Assembly: GCF_035306585.1 (NCBI RefSeq)
Contig: NZ_DATGNU010000046.1
Span: 62,001-126,000 of the forward strand
Direction: 5' to 3'
Source: Galbibacter sp035306585
Lineage (GTDB): Bacteria; Bacteroidota; Bacteroidia; Flavobacteriales; Flavobacteriaceae
Length of the DNA: 64,000 nt
Below, piece by piece: positions 37,121 through 44,927 of this stretch. Position numbers and translations under genes: made by a program. Position 1 is the first letter of the stretch. Every line of letters begins with the position of its first letter. The notes beneath the pieces are model-generated. The model worked only from the letters and a program-made list of their open reading frames with translations. It was not told the DNA's origin and did not search any database.

Positions 37121-38410
37121 ATGATTTCAGAAACGATAAAACAAGACGGTCCTGTAAAGCAAGGGATGCTGGCTAATGTGATGCGCCAGTTTGAACACGC
37201 TGCGGACAGCATAGAACTGAATCCTAATATTAGAAAAATCCTTTCCATTACAAACAATGAACTCGTAGTGCACTTTCCAGTTAAAATGGACAGCGGAGAG
37301 ATTGAAGTGTTTACTGGGTATCGTGTGCAACACAACAATGCATTGGGGCCATATAAGGGAGGGCTTCGTTACCATCCAACAGTAGATTTAGATGCTGCCA
37401 GAGCCTTGGCAATGTGGATGACTTGGAAAACCGCTTTGGCGGGACTACCATATGGTGGTGCCAAAGGAGGAATCCAGATTGATCCAAAAAAATACTCTAG
37501 TGCTGAACTAGAACGTATCACCCGAAGGTTCACTTATGCCCTTGGTGATAATATTGGTCCAGAGTTGGATATTCCAGCGCCAGATGTCAATACCAATTCA
37601 CAAACGATGGCGTGGATATTGGATACATACATGAGTACCAGAACACCCAATGAACGATCCAAGAACTTACACGTTGTAACTGGTAAACCTATCGGAGCGG
37701 GGGGGTCGGAAGGAAGAGATCGTGCGACTGGATTTGGAGTTTTCTTAACAGTAAAATTTTGGGCGGAACAAGAAAAACTAGATTTAAAAGGCAAAACTTT
37801 TATTGTTCAAGGTTTCGGTAATGTAGGTTATTGGGCTTCTTGGTTCTTGGAAAGAGAAGGAGCGAAACTAATCGCTGTTCAAGACGTCACAGGAACCTAT
37901 TACAATAAGGAAGGGATCTCCGTAGATGCGCTCAATGATTACCAAAAATCTGCTGGTAGCTTGGAGGGGTATAGCAATGCCACCTTAATGGCCAATGATA
38001 AATTTTTTGGAACTGATTGCGATATTTGTATTCCTGCAGCCCTAGGAAATCAAATCACAGCCAGTAATGCACATGTTATCAAAGCAAAGGTTATTGCAGA
38101 GGGCGCCAACGGCCCAACGGATATTGATGCAGAGGAAGTGCTTTTACAAAAAGACATTACTATTATCCCAGATATTTTATGTAACTCAGGAGGGGTTATA
38201 GGTAGTTATTTTGAGTGGTTACAGAACAGAAATGGGGAAATTTGGACCATGGAAGAGGTCATGGAAAAATTAGAAAAAAAATTAAAAACCTCTTTTGATC
38301 GGGTTATGAGCGTTTCACAAGAGCGAGGTGTCGATACAAGAACAGCCGCTTTTATGATTGCTATTGAAAGGCTAGAGCAGGCCTATCTTCAAAGAGGTAT
38401 TTTTCCATAA
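37121..38410 (+). CDS. gdhA: Glu/Leu/Phe/Val dehydrogenase family, NAD(P)-glutamate dehydrogenase
   Basis: About 429 residues; interconverts glutamate with 2-oxoglutarate and ammonium. Signatures are YRVQHNNALGPYKGGLRYHP, the catalytic-lysine GLPYGGAKGGIQIDPK, PAPDVNTNSQTMAWILDTY, TGKPIGAGGSEGRDRATGFGV, the nucleotide loop VQGFGNVGYWASWFL, and AEGANGPTD. I chose the ATG at 37121; a TTG precedes it in frame. A sigma-54-like promoter and an upstream NtrB/NtrC-like pair suggest nitrogen-responsive expression. A Rnk-like gene follows after 36 bases. Confidence 0.95.
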   Translation: MISETIKQDGPVKQGMLANVMRQFEHAADSIELNPNIRKILSITNNELVVHFPVKMDSGEIEVFTGYRVQHNNALGPYKGGLRYHPTVDLDAARALAMWMTWKTALAGLPYGGAKGGIQIDPKKYSSAELERITRRFTYALGDNIGPELDIPAPDVNTNSQTMAWILDTYMSTRTPNERSKNLHVVTGKPIGAGGSEGRDRATGFGVFLTVKFWAEQEKLDLKGKTFIVQGFGNVGYWASWFLEREGAKLIAVQDVTGTYYNKEGISVDALNDYQKSAGSLEGYSNATLMANDKFFGTDCDICIPAALGNQITASNAHVIKAKVIAEGANGPTDIDAEEVLLQKDITIIPDILCNSGGVIGSYFEWLQNRNGEIWTMEEVMEKLEKKLKTSFDRVMSVSQERGVDTRTAAFMIAIERLEQAYLQRGIFP

Positions 38411-38446
38411 ATAAAACTTAAGCTCAGGAAAGGATACGATTTCAAA

Positions 38447-38851
38447 ATGAAGATGACAACAACATACCAAGAACCAATTGTTGAGAAAAGAGAATATGTG
38501 CTTTTAAAACGATTGATAAGTTTGTCAAATTTTCATTTCGATGGCAGCCCACCCGAGGAGGTGAATAAACTTAGTGAGTTGTTAAAAAACGCAAAGGTTC
38601 TTGACGAAGAGGACATGCCTAAAGATATTATACGACTTCAAACCACAGTAACGGTGTCACAATTTGAATCCCAAGAAATACGTTTTCAAATTGTGCTGCC
38701 GGATGCTGTCACATTAAAAGAAAAACATAAATCTGTGTTATCTGCCCTAGGGGTAGCGTGTTTCGGTCATAGTCCTGGCCAGCAAATCCATGTCCCCTGT
38801 GATGGCTTTCTAGAACAATATAGTATTGTTAAAGTGCATCAACCAAATTAG
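38447..38851 (+). CDS. GreA/GreB C-terminal domain protein (Rnk-like)
   Basis: A 134-residue protein with a helical N-terminus and a C-terminal FKBP-like domain of the GreA/GreB/Rnk family: MPKDIIRLQTTVTVSQFESQEIRFQIVLPDAVTLKEKHKSVLSALGVACFGHSPGQQIHVP. It lacks the long coiled coil of GreA, so by analogy with Rnk it may bind RNA polymerase without cleavage stimulation. It lies 36 bases after gdhA and may be co-transcribed. The start codon could be either of the two methionines at the N-terminus (MKMTTTYQEP). Confidence 0.75.
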   Translation: MKMTTTYQEPIVEKREYVLLKRLISLSNFHFDGSPPEEVNKLSELLKNAKVLDEEDMPKDIIRLQTTVTVSQFESQEIRFQIVLPDAVTLKEKHKSVLSALGVACFGHSPGQQIHVPCDGFLEQYSIVKVHQPN

Positions 38852-38881
38852 ACGAAAAATTCTATTTCGGTCAATAGTGAT

Positions 38882-38895
38882 GTCGCCTAAGCGAC
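38882..38895 (+). terminator. Small hairpin downstream of the Rnk-like gene
   Basis: GTCGC and GCGAC form a five-base-pair stem around CTAA, about 30 bases after the stop codon, extended by a possible AATA/TATT pairing. There is no long T tract, so this is at best a weak terminator. Confidence 0.35.
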
Positions 38896-39121
38896 TATTT
38901 CCCTTTGCTTATACAGCTAAAATTGGTTTTCTATTTTCTTTTAAATCCTTTACCCTTGTTGTGGTTATTGTAAAAAGCCTATACTAGATATAGATTTTCT
39001 CTATTATGATAATTATTTGTTTGATAAATCAATATAATGTGCTAAATTGTGAAAAATTAAAATTATCTTATAAAAGTGACTTATTGAGATTTATTTCGTG
39101 ATAAATGAGGTTATATTAACT

Positions 39122-39146
39122 AAAGATGCTATTTTTAAGCATCTTT
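39122..39146 (+). promoter_or_regulatory. 5'-leader hairpin with T-run before repeat lipoprotein
   Basis: AAAGATGCT pairs with AGCATCTTT (nine pairs, seven-base loop) followed by T/A-rich sequence, 27 bases before the lipoprotein ATG. It could terminate upstream transcription, attenuate the gene, or stabilise its mRNA. Confidence 0.5.
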
Positions 39147-39173
39147 TAATTAATTAATTTAAACTTTATTATC

Positions 39174-39503
39174 ATGAAAAAACTAGTATTTACCTTAGCA
39201 AGTGTTATTGTATTATCAACCTTAAACTCATGTTCTCTCGATGAGAGTGCATCCCAAATTGATAGCCTATATGCAGTGGACCGAAGAAAAGTGGAACGAC
39301 CAGGAAACCAAGGACAGAAGGATGAGCCAAAGTCAGTGGATAAAAGAAAAGTGGAACGACCAGGACGACAAGGACAAAGCGGTGAACCAAAATCTGTTGA
39401 CAAGAGAAAAGTGGAACGACCAGGTCGACAAGGACAAAGTGGTGAACCACAGTCCGTGGATAAAAGAAAAGTTGAACGACCTGGTAACCAAGGCGGGAAT
39501 TAG
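39174..39503 (+). CDS. Small lipoprotein with 20-residue tandem repeats (VDKRKVERPG type)
   Basis: A 109-residue predicted lipoprotein: signal MKKLVFTLASVIVLSTLNSC with the lipidated cysteine at 20, a short linker, then nearly four copies of a basic, proline- and glycine-rich 20-residue unit (VDKRKVERPG, then R/NQGQSGEPKS). Base differences between repeat copies are mostly silent in this frame, arguing that this reading frame is selected. The repeat is strongly charged and probably disordered. I do not recognise the family. The 3' part overlaps another open frame that continues as a membrane protein. Confidence 0.75.
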   Translation: MKKLVFTLASVIVLSTLNSCSLDESASQIDSLYAVDRRKVERPGNQGQKDEPKSVDKRKVERPGRQGQSGEPKSVDKRKVERPGRQGQSGEPQSVDKRKVERPGNQGGN

Positions 39504-39924
39504 AATAGCCGCAAGCCTGTTAGTTGCCTTGTCTGGTTTGGTTCTATTTACCGATAAGGTAACTACCTTTGGTATAACAAGTAGCTTTGGATTCCAGGAT
39601 ACCCAAACTTTTATTTGGGCATTATCGCAATCCTTTTCACCGTTAATACTAATTCTGGGAAGTTGCTTGAGACCATATAGAATTGCCTATACTATTCCAG
39701 GATATATTTATTTTATCCAAATTTATTGGGTTTTTCATCCAGACATAAGATTTGACGATGTATTTCTTCAAGTTTATGCTATTGGATTCGTCTCTGCATT
39801 TACAACCCTTGTCATTGTGATTAATTATTTATTTCAAGGTGAAAGAGATCAAGAGGTAGAATATCAATCTAATTTGGAACACTACTTAGATCTCCAAAGT
39901 CCAGTGGTGAAATCTGCCAAGTAA
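39241..39924 (+). CDS. Membrane protein frame overlapping the repeat lipoprotein (start uncertain)
   Basis: An open frame in +1 relative to the lipoprotein. Its part beyond the lipoprotein stop (about 39504-39924) encodes a credible multi-pass membrane protein of about 140 residues: hydrophobic stretches around AASLLVALSGLVLF, IWALSQSFSPLILILGSCL, YTIPGYIYFIQIYWVF and VYAIGFVSAFTTLVIVINYLF, ending in a charged tail. The only ATG codons (39241, 39271, 39322) lie inside the lipoprotein gene, and translation of the repeat in this frame gives an unlikely Trp/Asp/Lys-rich segment. The true start may be CTG 39517 or TTG 39529, the gene may overlap, or a frameshift may occur. Function unknown. Confidence 0.5.
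   Translation: MRVHPKLIAYMQWTEEKWNDQETKDRRMSQSQWIKEKWNDQDDKDKAVNQNLLTREKWNDQVDKDKVVNHSPWIKEKLNDLVTKAGIRIAASLLVALSGLVLFTDKVTTFGITSSFGFQDTQTFIWALSQSFSPLILILGSCLRPYRIAYTIPGYIYFIQIYWVFHPDIRFDDVFLQVYAIGFVSAFTTLVIVINYLFQGERDQEVEYQSNLEHYLDLQSPVVKSAK
39275..39498 (+). repeat. 60-bp tandem repeat, about 3.7 copies
   Basis: Units of exactly 60 bases, each containing AAAGTGGAACGACCAGG or a close variant; start points near 39275, 39335, 39395 and 39455, the last copy incomplete. The period is a multiple of three, so copy number can change without breaking the frame. Confidence 0.9.
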
Positions 39925-39958
39925 TCAGACAAAAGAAAGGCCTTTAATAGTAAAATAT

Positions 39959-40002
39959 AAAAAAGGGAAATGCAAACTGAGTTGATGCACTTCCCTTTTT
40001 TT
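39959..40002. terminator. Bidirectional rho-independent terminator
   Basis: AAAAAAGGGAAATGCA pairs with TGCACTTCCCTTTTTTT (one mismatch), an 11-base loop between. It lies between the membrane-protein frame and the convergent metY gene and should serve both. Confidence 0.85.
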
Positions 40003-40021
40003 AATACATTATCTATAGACC

Positions 40022-41296
40022 CTATAGCGAGTTGAATGCGGCTGTTAAGTCCTGTTTTAAATCCTCCAAATCCTCTAATCCTAAGGATAGACGGATAAGG
40101 TCTTGAGAAACTCCAGCTGCCTGTTGATCTTGATCGCTTAATTGCTGGTGCGTGGTACTGGCTGGGTGAATAACCAATGATTTGGTGTCACCAATATTGG
40201 CAAGTAAAGAGAACAATTTCGTATTATTTGCAATCTTTTTAGCGGCCTCAAAACCACCTTTTACCCCAAAGGTAAGGATACCACTTTGTCCTTCAGGCAG
40301 GTACTTCTTGGCTAAATTATAATAAGGGCTACTTTGCAGTCCAGGATAGTTTACCCATGATACTACCTCTTGTTCTTCTAGCCATTTAGCCAGCTCAAGC
40401 GTATTCTTGCTGATTTTATCCATTCTTACTCCCAAGGTTTCTAACCCTTGAATAATCTGAAATGCGTTATAAGGGCTGATAGAGGCACCTAAATCTCTTA
40501 AGCCTTCCACACGGGCTTTAGCAATAAAAGCTGCATTACCAAGAGCCTCATGATACACCAGGCCGTGATATCCTGGAGAAGGTTCCGTGAATTCTGGAAA
40601 TTTTCCACTGCTCCAATCAAAGGTACCAGCATCGATTACAGCTCCACCAATAGAGGTACCATTTCCACTAATATATTTAGTTAAAGAATGGATAACAATG
40701 TTAGCTCCGTATTCAATAGGTTTTAACAAATAGGAAGTTGCGACTGTATTATCGACAATAAGGGGAATTTTATTTTCTTTTGCGATCGCAGCAATAGCCT
40801 TAATATCAAGAACATCAAGTTTAGGATTTCCAAGAGACTCAATAAAGATAGCCTTGGTGTTCTCCTGTATGGCTTCTTTGAAATTATTGGTATCTACCGG
40901 GTCTATAAAACTTGTGGTAATTCCAAATCTAGGTAATGTTACCCCAAACAAATTATAAGTACCTCCATAAAGGCTGCTTGAAGAAACGATATGATCTCCA
41001 GACTTTAAAAGGGTTAAGATAGTGGTAGAAATAGCGGCCATTCCAGAGGCAGTGGTGATGGCACCGATTCCACCTTCTAGAGCCGCTAATCGTTGCTCTA
41101 AGATATCATTGGTGGGGTTGTTTAATCGGGTGTAGATGTAACCTGATTCAGAAAGGTTGAAAAGGTTCGCTGCATGGTCTGCATCGTTAAATACAAACGA
41201 GGTAGACTGGTAAATCGGTACCGCTCTAGTACCTCCGTGTGCAGTAACATCATGGCCTGCATGTACTGCTGTTGTAGAAAATTTTGATTCGTTCAT
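40022..41296 (-). CDS. metY: O-acetylhomoserine sulfhydrylase
   Basis: A 424-residue Cys/Met-metabolism PLP enzyme that makes homocysteine from O-acetylhomoserine and sulfide (or cysteine from O-acetylserine). Motifs are STTAVHAGHD near the start, YTRLNNPTNDILEQRLAALEGG, SSSLYGGTYNLF, and the PLP-lysine segment VIHSLTKYISGNGTSIGG. Length of about 425 separates it from the shorter cystathionine gamma-synthase group. Expression is very probably controlled by the upstream leader-peptide attenuator (41330-41449). Confidence 0.93.
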   Translation of the reverse strand: MNESKFSTTAVHAGHDVTAHGGTRAVPIYQSTSFVFNDADHAANLFNLSESGYIYTRLNNPTNDILEQRLAALEGGIGAITTASGMAAISTTILTLLKSGDHIVSSSSLYGGTYNLFGVTLPRFGITTSFIDPVDTNNFKEAIQENTKAIFIESLGNPKLDVLDIKAIAAIAKENKIPLIVDNTVATSYLLKPIEYGANIVIHSLTKYISGNGTSIGGAVIDAGTFDWSSGKFPEFTEPSPGYHGLVYHEALGNAAFIAKARVEGLRDLGASISPYNAFQIIQGLETLGVRMDKISKNTLELAKWLEEQEVVSWVNYPGLQSSPYYNLAKKYLPEGQSGILTFGVKGGFEAAKKIANNTKLFSLLANIGDTKSLVIHPASTTHQQLSDQDQQAAGVSQDLIRLSLGLEDLEDLKQDLTAAFNSL

Positions 41297-41329
41297 AATG
41301 TATTCAATTCGTTTAAAAGTTATATAAAT

Positions 41330-41355
41330 AAAAAAGTCCCCAAAAAATGAGGACT
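41330..41355 (-). terminator. Attenuator terminator in the metY leader
   Basis: On the minus strand AGTCCTC pairs with GGGGACT (seven pairs, one G-U) around a seven-base A/U loop and is followed by TTTTT. It lies 33 bases upstream of the metY ATG, so unless prevented it ends transcription before the gene. Its 5' arm can alternatively pair with GGGACTATAT at 41387-41396, giving an antiterminator. Confidence 0.85.
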
Positions 41356-41383
41356 CTATATGTGTTCTATCTTAAGCACATCG

Positions 41384-41449
41384 TTATATAGTCCCTAAAA
41401 GGAAGGACATGCCCATACAATGGTTATGTGTTGAAATAGTAGTGATCAT
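41384..41449 (-). CDS. metY leader peptide (21 residues, Cys-Met-Gly-Met)
   Basis: The frame runs from ATG at 41447-41449 to TAA at 41384-41386 and encodes 21 residues; residues 6-15 read STHNHCMGMS. The peptide carries one Cys codon and two Met codons close together at 11-14, unusual for so short a frame upstream of a methionine biosynthesis gene. A purine-rich GAAG lies just before the ATG, and an in-frame TAG immediately upstream excludes a longer form. The stop codon directly follows the 5' arm of the antiterminator (41387-41396), so a ribosome finishing the peptide blocks that arm and lets the terminator form, while one stalled at Cys/Met leaves it free. Confidence 0.78.
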   Translation of the reverse strand: MITTISTHNHCMGMSFLLGTI

Positions 41450-41919
41450 CTTCTAATAGAATGAATGCAAATGTATTTAATTTTTTTATACGCTACAAGT
41501 CTATCAATTTAATAGATTAATAAAAGTGCGTTTTTTTTAACCTATTTTGTTATATTACTATATCAAGGATCAAAAAAATTACCGTATTACTATTTCTTAT
41601 TGGTTTTTGGATAATTTCAAAAGAGTAGGAGGAGTGTTTAAATGTACCAGTTTTAATCTGAATTACTACCTGGTATCTAAAGTATTATATTCCATTTTTT
41701 TATACATTTTTGCTGTATTTTCTTCATTTTCTATGTATTATCATAAGTACTTGGGTAATATAGTATTAGTATGTGCTAATATTTAAATATTTTTTCGCCC
41801 ACTTAATTATAATTTTACAAGTGTCAATATAACACATATTTAAAGTATCATTTTAAACCATGCTTTAAAATGTTGTATCTGTTTATAAACTAACTAAATA
41901 ACATGTAAAATTATCAATT
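41450..41919. other. Regulatory region between metY leader and susC
   Basis: Very AT-rich intergenic DNA of about 470 bases carrying the promoter of the metY leader on one strand and that of the second susCD pair on the other. The shared AraC-type motif sits at 41756-41783. An 79-codon open frame at 41547-41786 is low-complexity and probably not a gene. Confidence 0.55.
41756..41783 (+). promoter_or_regulatory. Shared 28-bp motif, copy 1 (upstream of susC), probable AraC-type site
   Basis: TAATATAGTATT, seven bases, GCTAATATT. TAATAT occurs twice, 21 bases apart, which is two helical turns as in AraC-type direct repeats. The second copy at 47655-47682 matches 24 of 28 bases. This copy is 136 bases before the susC start. 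Confidence 0.72.
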
Positions 41920-44916
41920 ATGAAACAAACCTATGCATTTGAAGACATCTGGGGTGGGAAAAACTATACTGCCTACAAATGGCTTTTATTAGTTGTTCTC
42001 CTTTTGATGTCATTTAATTCAGTGGCCCAAACGGGGATACAGGGTACTGTAAGTGATTCTGATGGAATACCCATAGCTGGAGCATCCGTAATTGTGAAGA
42101 ACACCTCTAATGGGGTTGTAACGGACTTTGATGGCAAATTTCAATTAAATGTGGCTTCAACCAGTGCCGTACTTACGGTATCCTATATTGGATTTGAAAC
42201 CCAGGAAATTCCGGTGGGTACCCAAACCAATTTCAGTGTGGTACTGAAAGAGGACCTTCAAGAACTTGACGAAGTGGTTGTTATCGGGTATGGAACACAG
42301 AAAAGAGCGGATGTAACCTCGGCTGTTTCTACGGTAAAAGCAGAAGACTTCGTCAAAGGTAATGTTAAGGATGCTGCTCAATTGATCCAAGGTAAAGTTG
42401 CAGGATTAACTATTTCTGCACCTTCTGGGGATCCAACGGAGGGTACACAAATCAAACTACGAGGAGTTTCTTCGCTAACTGGAGGCACAGCACCACTAGT
42501 GTTGGTAGATGGTGTTCCAGCAAGTCTAAGTACGGTAGCACCTGAGGATATCCAAACCATCGATGTTTTAAAAGACGGATCTGCTACAGCAATTTATGGA
42601 ACCCGTGGAACCAATGGGGTGATTATAATTTCTACCAAACAGGGAAATTATAATGAGCGTCCTACCATTGAATATAACGGATATTCCTCCCTCTCTACCA
42701 TATCAGAGAAAATGGATTTCTTGGATGCCGATGAACTTCGTGAAAAATATGCGGAAGGATATGAATTTGTAGGCGCAAATCTTCAGGACTTCGGACATAG
42801 TACAGATTGGTTGGATGAGATTACTAGAGATGCTGTAAGCCAGGTTCATAACCTGATTTTTAGAGGTGGAAATGACGCCACTAACATAACAGCATCGATC
42901 AATTATCGTGATTTAGAGGGGATTTTTCTTAAATCCGAAACCGAAAAATACACGGGCCGTATAAGTGTAAATCACGCTATGTTTGACAACAAACTAAAAA
43001 CGAACATAGCTGTTATCGCAAGTGAGCAAGTTTTCAACGCTCTTGGGGATGGGACTAGCTTTGACCCGTATATTTATAGGCAAGCTATTATAAGAAACCC
43101 AACAGAACCACTCTATGATAGTAATGGAAATTGGTTTGAGCGCGATGTATACTTCTATGATAATCCGGTAGGCTATATTGAAGAAACCATAGGGGAGAAC
43201 CGCTACAGAAATTTACGGTTCGATTTCAGTATGAGTTATGATTTTAATGAAAATCTCACCCTTAAAGGATTGTATACTCGAAAAGGAAATTCAAATATTC
43301 GTGGATTCTATAGAACTAAAAAACACGTCTCAACCGTGAAATACGGACAGGATGGTTTTGCCTCCAGAGGAACGGACGACTATAGAGGAAACTATGGTCA
43401 AATCACCTTAGACTTTGATAAAAAGTTTGGCAAACATGGTATAAGTGCCATGGCAGGATATAATTATGAGGACAATGTTAACGAAGGATTCTGGGCCACT
43501 AACCGCAGATTTCCTACCGATGGTTTCTACTACAACAATATAGGTTCAGGACAAGGATTACAGCTCGGAGAAGCCGGAATGGGTAGTTATAAAAACTCGG
43601 ATAAATTAATTGCTTTTTTCGGAAGGGTCACTTATAATTTCGATGACCGTTACTTGTTGCTAGCGAGTTTACGTCATGAAGGTTCTTCTCGTTTTGGAAA
43701 GGATAATAAGTGGGGTAGTTTCCCTGGGGTCTCTGCAGGATGGCGTATTGACCAAGAGGATTTTATGGAGAATGTTTCTTGGGTAGATAATCTAAAATTA
43801 AGAGCTGGATATGGTGTTACTGGTATTAATGCCGGATCCAATTATCAGTCTCTTAGCGGCCTTACCTATGGCGATTACTTCTTGAATAATGGAAACTGGA
43901 TAAGAGAATTAGTTCCTTCTAGAAACGCCAATCCCAATCTGGCATGGGAAAAGAAGAAGGAGATAAACCTTGGTTTAGATTTTGGTTTATTAAACAATCG
44001 TATTAGTGGATCTGTTGATTACTATAACAGAACGACTGATGGTGCATTATTTAATTATAGCGTTCCTACACCACCATACTTTTATCCAACCATATCGGCT
44101 AATGTGGCAGAGCTTAAAAACGCTGGATTGGAATTGCTACTTACAGTGGTTCCATTTGAAGGAGAAAACTTTAATTGGACCTCTAATATGACCTATTCTA
44201 CCAACTCCAATGAGGTAGTATCCCTATCGAATGATGAATTTCAGCTAACTAATGATTTCTTCTACCAAGGGTATACTGGGGAACCCATTCAAATTGAAAC
44301 ACATAGAGTAAAAGAGGGTGAGCCAATTGGAAATTTTTATGGACTTAAGAGTGTGGATATCACAGATGATGGTATCTTTTTAATTGAAACTCCAGATGGA
44401 TCGATTATTCCAGCCACAGAGTCCTCTACCGATGATCGCCAAGTACTAGGCAACGGACTTCCAAAAGCTTATTTTAGTTGGAACAATTCGGTTTCCTATA
44501 AGAACTGGGATTTAAATGTGAATCTAAGAGGAGCCTTAGATTATCAAATTCTGAATTTCTCTCGTATGTTCTATGAGAACCCTACAGTGAGTTACAACGT
44601 ACTTGATACCGCTTTTGACAAGGTGTATGGAAAAGCCGTTTTAAATGACGTACAACGTTATGTGAGTCATTATGTAGAAGATGGAGACTTTTTAAAAATA
44701 GACAACGTGACCTTAGGATATACCCTTCCAAAGGACGCCTTAAAGTTCACCAATAGTTTTAGAATTTATCTTTCAGGTCTGAATTTAGCGACCTTCACCA
44801 AGTACAAAGGTATCGATCCAGAGGTCAATAGAAATGGACTAGCACCAGGAAATGATGAGCGGGATAAATACCCATCTACCAGAACATTTACCTTAGGAAT
44901 TAACTTCACCTTATAA
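41920..44916 (+). CDS. susC: SusC/RagA-family TonB-dependent outer membrane receptor (second locus)
   Basis: A 998-residue outer-membrane oligosaccharide channel. The start carries an N-terminal extension before the signal helix (WLLLVVLLLMSFNSVAQ, about 26-40). Next is a carboxypeptidase-regulatory domain (GIQGTVSDSDGIPIAGASV), then the TonB box LQELDEVVVIGYGTQKRADV, plug motifs (LVLVDGVPAS, VLKDGSATAIYGTRGTNGVIIISTKQG) and the barrel, ending in FTL. The susD gene follows 11 bases later. Together with GH127 downstream, the cargo is probably an arabinose-containing oligosaccharide or glycopeptide. Confidence 0.95.
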   Translation: MKQTYAFEDIWGGKNYTAYKWLLLVVLLLMSFNSVAQTGIQGTVSDSDGIPIAGASVIVKNTSNGVVTDFDGKFQLNVASTSAVLTVSYIGFETQEIPVGTQTNFSVVLKEDLQELDEVVVIGYGTQKRADVTSAVSTVKAEDFVKGNVKDAAQLIQGKVAGLTISAPSGDPTEGTQIKLRGVSSLTGGTAPLVLVDGVPASLSTVAPEDIQTIDVLKDGSATAIYGTRGTNGVIIISTKQGNYNERPTIEYNGYSSLSTISEKMDFLDADELREKYAEGYEFVGANLQDFGHSTDWLDEITRDAVSQVHNLIFRGGNDATNITASINYRDLEGIFLKSETEKYTGRISVNHAMFDNKLKTNIAVIASEQVFNALGDGTSFDPYIYRQAIIRNPTEPLYDSNGNWFERDVYFYDNPVGYIEETIGENRYRNLRFDFSMSYDFNENLTLKGLYTRKGNSNIRGFYRTKKHVSTVKYGQDGFASRGTDDYRGNYGQITLDFDKKFGKHGISAMAGYNYEDNVNEGFWATNRRFPTDGFYYNNIGSGQGLQLGEAGMGSYKNSDKLIAFFGRVTYNFDDRYLLLASLRHEGSSRFGKDNKWGSFPGVSAGWRIDQEDFMENVSWVDNLKLRAGYGVTGINAGSNYQSLSGLTYGDYFLNNGNWIRELVPSRNANPNLAWEKKKEINLGLDFGLLNNRISGSVDYYNRTTDGALFNYSVPTPPYFYPTISANVAELKNAGLELLLTVVPFEGENFNWTSNMTYSTNSNEVVSLSNDEFQLTNDFFYQGYTGEPIQIETHRVKEGEPIGNFYGLKSVDITDDGIFLIETPDGSIIPATESSTDDRQVLGNGLPKAYFSWNNSVSYKNWDLNVNLRGALDYQILNFSRMFYENPTVSYNVLDTAFDKVYGKAVLNDVQRYVSHYVEDGDFLKIDNVTLGYTLPKDALKFTNSFRIYLSGLNLATFTKYKGIDPEVNRNGLAPGNDERDKYPSTRTFTLGINFTL

Positions 44917-44927
44917 ACTATAGTCAG

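Larger units (their letters stand above)
38852..39173. other. Intergenic gap upstream of repeat lipoprotein
   Basis: About 320 very AT-rich bases. They contain the small hairpin at 38882-38895 and a stronger hairpin at 39122-39146, plus presumably the promoter of the lipoprotein gene. No gene was seen. Confidence 0.5.

Noticed and set aside
41297..41460. SAM riboswitch upstream of metY
   Set aside because: I looked for S-box and SAM-II landmarks on the minus strand and did not find them; the leader-peptide attenuator explains the structure better.
41547..41786. 79-codon open frame upstream of the second susC
   Set aside because: Low-complexity Tyr/Phe/Ile-rich translation of AT-rich promoter DNA, and the AraC-type motif falls inside it; no homology or signal recognised.
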